The position numbers and the translations under genes are program-made. Below, in pieces: positions 63,109 to 64,000 of a stretch of DNA of 64,000 bases (position 1 is its first letter; the number at the start of each line of letters is the position of its first letter). Origin of the DNA: Thiopseudomonas acetoxidans. Its GTDB lineage: Bacteria > Pseudomonadota > Gammaproteobacteria > Pseudomonadales > Pseudomonadaceae. A model generated the notes under the pieces. That model worked only from the letters and a program-made list of their open reading frames with translations, had not been told where the DNA came from and ran no database searches. The stretch is taken from positions 62,001 to 126,000 of the forward strand of contig NZ_JAUCDY010000002.1 in the NCBI RefSeq assembly GCF_030362935.1, given 5' to 3'.

Positions 63109-63150
63109 TTGACTTCTATCAAGACGAATAAAAGACAAACTGCTTAGACT
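63109..63150 (+). promoter_or_regulatory. Anr/FNR-type promoter of ubiU
   Basis: TTGACTTCTATCAA (63109-63122) matches the FNR/Anr consensus TTGAT-N4-ATCAA at nine of ten positions. A TAGACT -10 box lies at 63145-63150. If transcription starts near 63157, the box centre is at -41.5, the class II activator position. This fits anaerobic induction of ubiU. Confidence 0.75.
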
Positions 63151-63193
63151 AGCTGCTCATTTTTTAAAATACCTGTAGCTTTAAGGAGTTCGC

Positions 63194-64000
63194 ATGCAAC
63201 TGGTATGCCCTGCTGGCAGTTTACCGGCACTTAAAGCCGCTGTTCGCCAAGGCGCAGACGCTATTTATGTGGGTTTCAAAGACGATACTAATGCGCGTCA
63301 CTTCGCTGGTCTCAACCTCACCGACAAGCAGCTGGAAGGCGGCTTGGATTTTATTCGTCAAAATCAAAAAAAACTCTATATTGCAGTTAACACCTACGCA
63401 CAGCCCGAAGGCTGGGAGCGTTGGCAGCGTGCTGTCGATCATGCCGCCGCCTTAGGTGTGGACGCGTTAATTGCAGCAGACCCGGGCGTGCTCGCTTATG
63501 CCAGCAAAAAACACCCACAGCTTAACCTGCACTTGTCTGTGCAGGGTTCGGCCACCAACGCACCAGCTTTAGCTTTTTACAAAGAGCGCTACAATATCAA
63601 GCGTGCTGTATTACCGCGCGTACTGTCACTTACTCAGGTGAAACAGGTTGCAGAAAGCACCGATGTACCGATTGAAGTGTTCGCTTTTGGCAGCCTGTGC
63701 ATCATGGCTGAAGGCCGTTGCCACCTGTCTTCTTATTTAACCGGTGAGTCGCCCAACCTGTGCGGTGTTTGCTCACCTGCCAAAGCTGTACGCTGGAGCA
63801 ACGACGAAGGCAAGCTGACTTCTCGACTGAATGAAGTTTTAATTGACCGCTACGAAGAAGACGAATCCGCCGGCTATCCAACGCTGTGCAAAGGCCGCTT
63901 TATCGTCAACGGCAAGCGCTTTCACGCATTGGAAGAGCCCACCAGTTTAGACACCATGGACCTTATCCCTGAACTAGCCAAAATTGGCGTCAGTGCGGTA
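63194..64000 (+). CDS. ubiU: O2-independent ubiquinone biosynthesis protein UbiU (truncated by window end)
   Basis: The 269 visible residues match peptidase U32 family UbiU (YhbU), which with UbiV and UbiT hydroxylates ubiquinone precursors without oxygen. The N-terminal MQLVCPAGSLPALKAAV and DDTNARHFAGLN are typical. Cysteines 169, 176, 193 and 232 fall at the same positions as the four [4Fe-4S] ligands of E. coli UbiU, as I recall them. The C-terminus and any ubiV gene lie beyond the window. The ATG at 63194 follows AAGGAG. It is preceded by an Anr-type promoter (63109-63150). Confidence 0.93.
   Translation, partial: MQLVCPAGSLPALKAAVRQGADAIYVGFKDDTNARHFAGLNLTDKQLEGGLDFIRQNQKKLYIAVNTYAQPEGWERWQRAVDHAAALGVDALIAADPGVLAYASKKHPQLNLHLSVQGSATNAPALAFYKERYNIKRAVLPRVLSLTQVKQVAESTDVPIEVFAFGSLCIMAEGRCHLSSYLTGESPNLCGVCSPAKAVRWSNDEGKLTSRLNEVLIDRYEEDESAGYPTLCKGRFIVNGKRFHALEEPTSLDTMDLIPELAKIGVSAV

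Noticed and set aside
1..64000. Phage, integrase, CRISPR array, or defence island
   Set aside because: No integrase, transposase, capsid, cas gene or direct-repeat array was seen; gene order is core-chromosome throughout.

Overview
The window is ordinary chromosome from a gammaproteobacterium of the Pseudomonas lineage. Supporting signs are the algU-mucA-mucB-mucC-mucD block beside divergent nadB, the lepA-lepB-rnc-era-recO-pdxJ string, a split class II ribonucleotide reductase (NrdJa/NrdJb), the 550-residue LeuA type, and REP-like GTTGGAGCG hairpins. Base composition looks close to balanced rather than GC-rich, so a low-GC relative of Pseudomonas (Thiopseudomonas- or Denitrificimonas-like) is my guess; this is inference from gene content, not a database result.

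Layout. 1-1353 (-): truncated conserved gene, small HTH protein, FKBP lipoprotein. 1484-5328 (+): copper-efflux operon with a CueR-type promoter (copA, cueR-like, Cys-rich exported protein, DUF411 protein, terminator). 5351-8237 (-): DUF815 ATPase and a chemoreceptor, then a 245-bp inverted-repeat element. 8645-13189: methyltransferase, J-domain protein, PanE-like reductase, NlpC/P60 lipoprotein and ZapE. 13283-17878: stand-alone trpB, mrp and metG. 17906-19976 (+): alpha/beta hydrolase and MlaA. 19983-34367 (-): a long cell-envelope and translation block, in transcription order rpsB-tsf, pyrH-frr-uppS-cdsA-dxr-rseP-bamA-skp-lpxD-fabZ-lpxA-lpxB-rnhB. 34803-37427 (+): xseA and an MscS channel. 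37671-40314 (-): DUF2946 protein and an OprC-like copper receptor. 40569-43974 (+): leuA, a 58-residue membrane peptide and fumC. 44064-47467 (-): LEA-like lipoprotein and nrdJb/nrdJa behind two NrdR boxes. 47729-53889 (-): pdxJ to lepA. 54141-58250 (-): mucD, mucC, mucB, mucA, algU. 58711-64000: nadB (+), ygfX and sdhE (-), ygfZ (+), an HDOD protein (+) and a truncated ubiU (+) behind an Anr/FNR-type promoter.

How parts fit together. The lpx/bam/skp/rseP genes make and assemble the outer membrane. RseP and the muc genes form the sigma-22 envelope-stress pathway. Copper import (OprC-like) and export (CopA) both occur, each with a small Cys- or His-rich exported companion. NrdJ and UbiU suit life at changing oxygen levels.

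I saw no phage, transposase, CRISPR array, tRNA or rRNA gene, and no dense cluster of unknown genes, so I cannot claim an undescribed multi-gene system. The most interesting non-genic signal is a family of short terminal-inverted-repeat elements (three copies: 8367-8611, 32512-32579, 58381-58528). One copy separates a probable AlgU autoregulatory promoter from algU.
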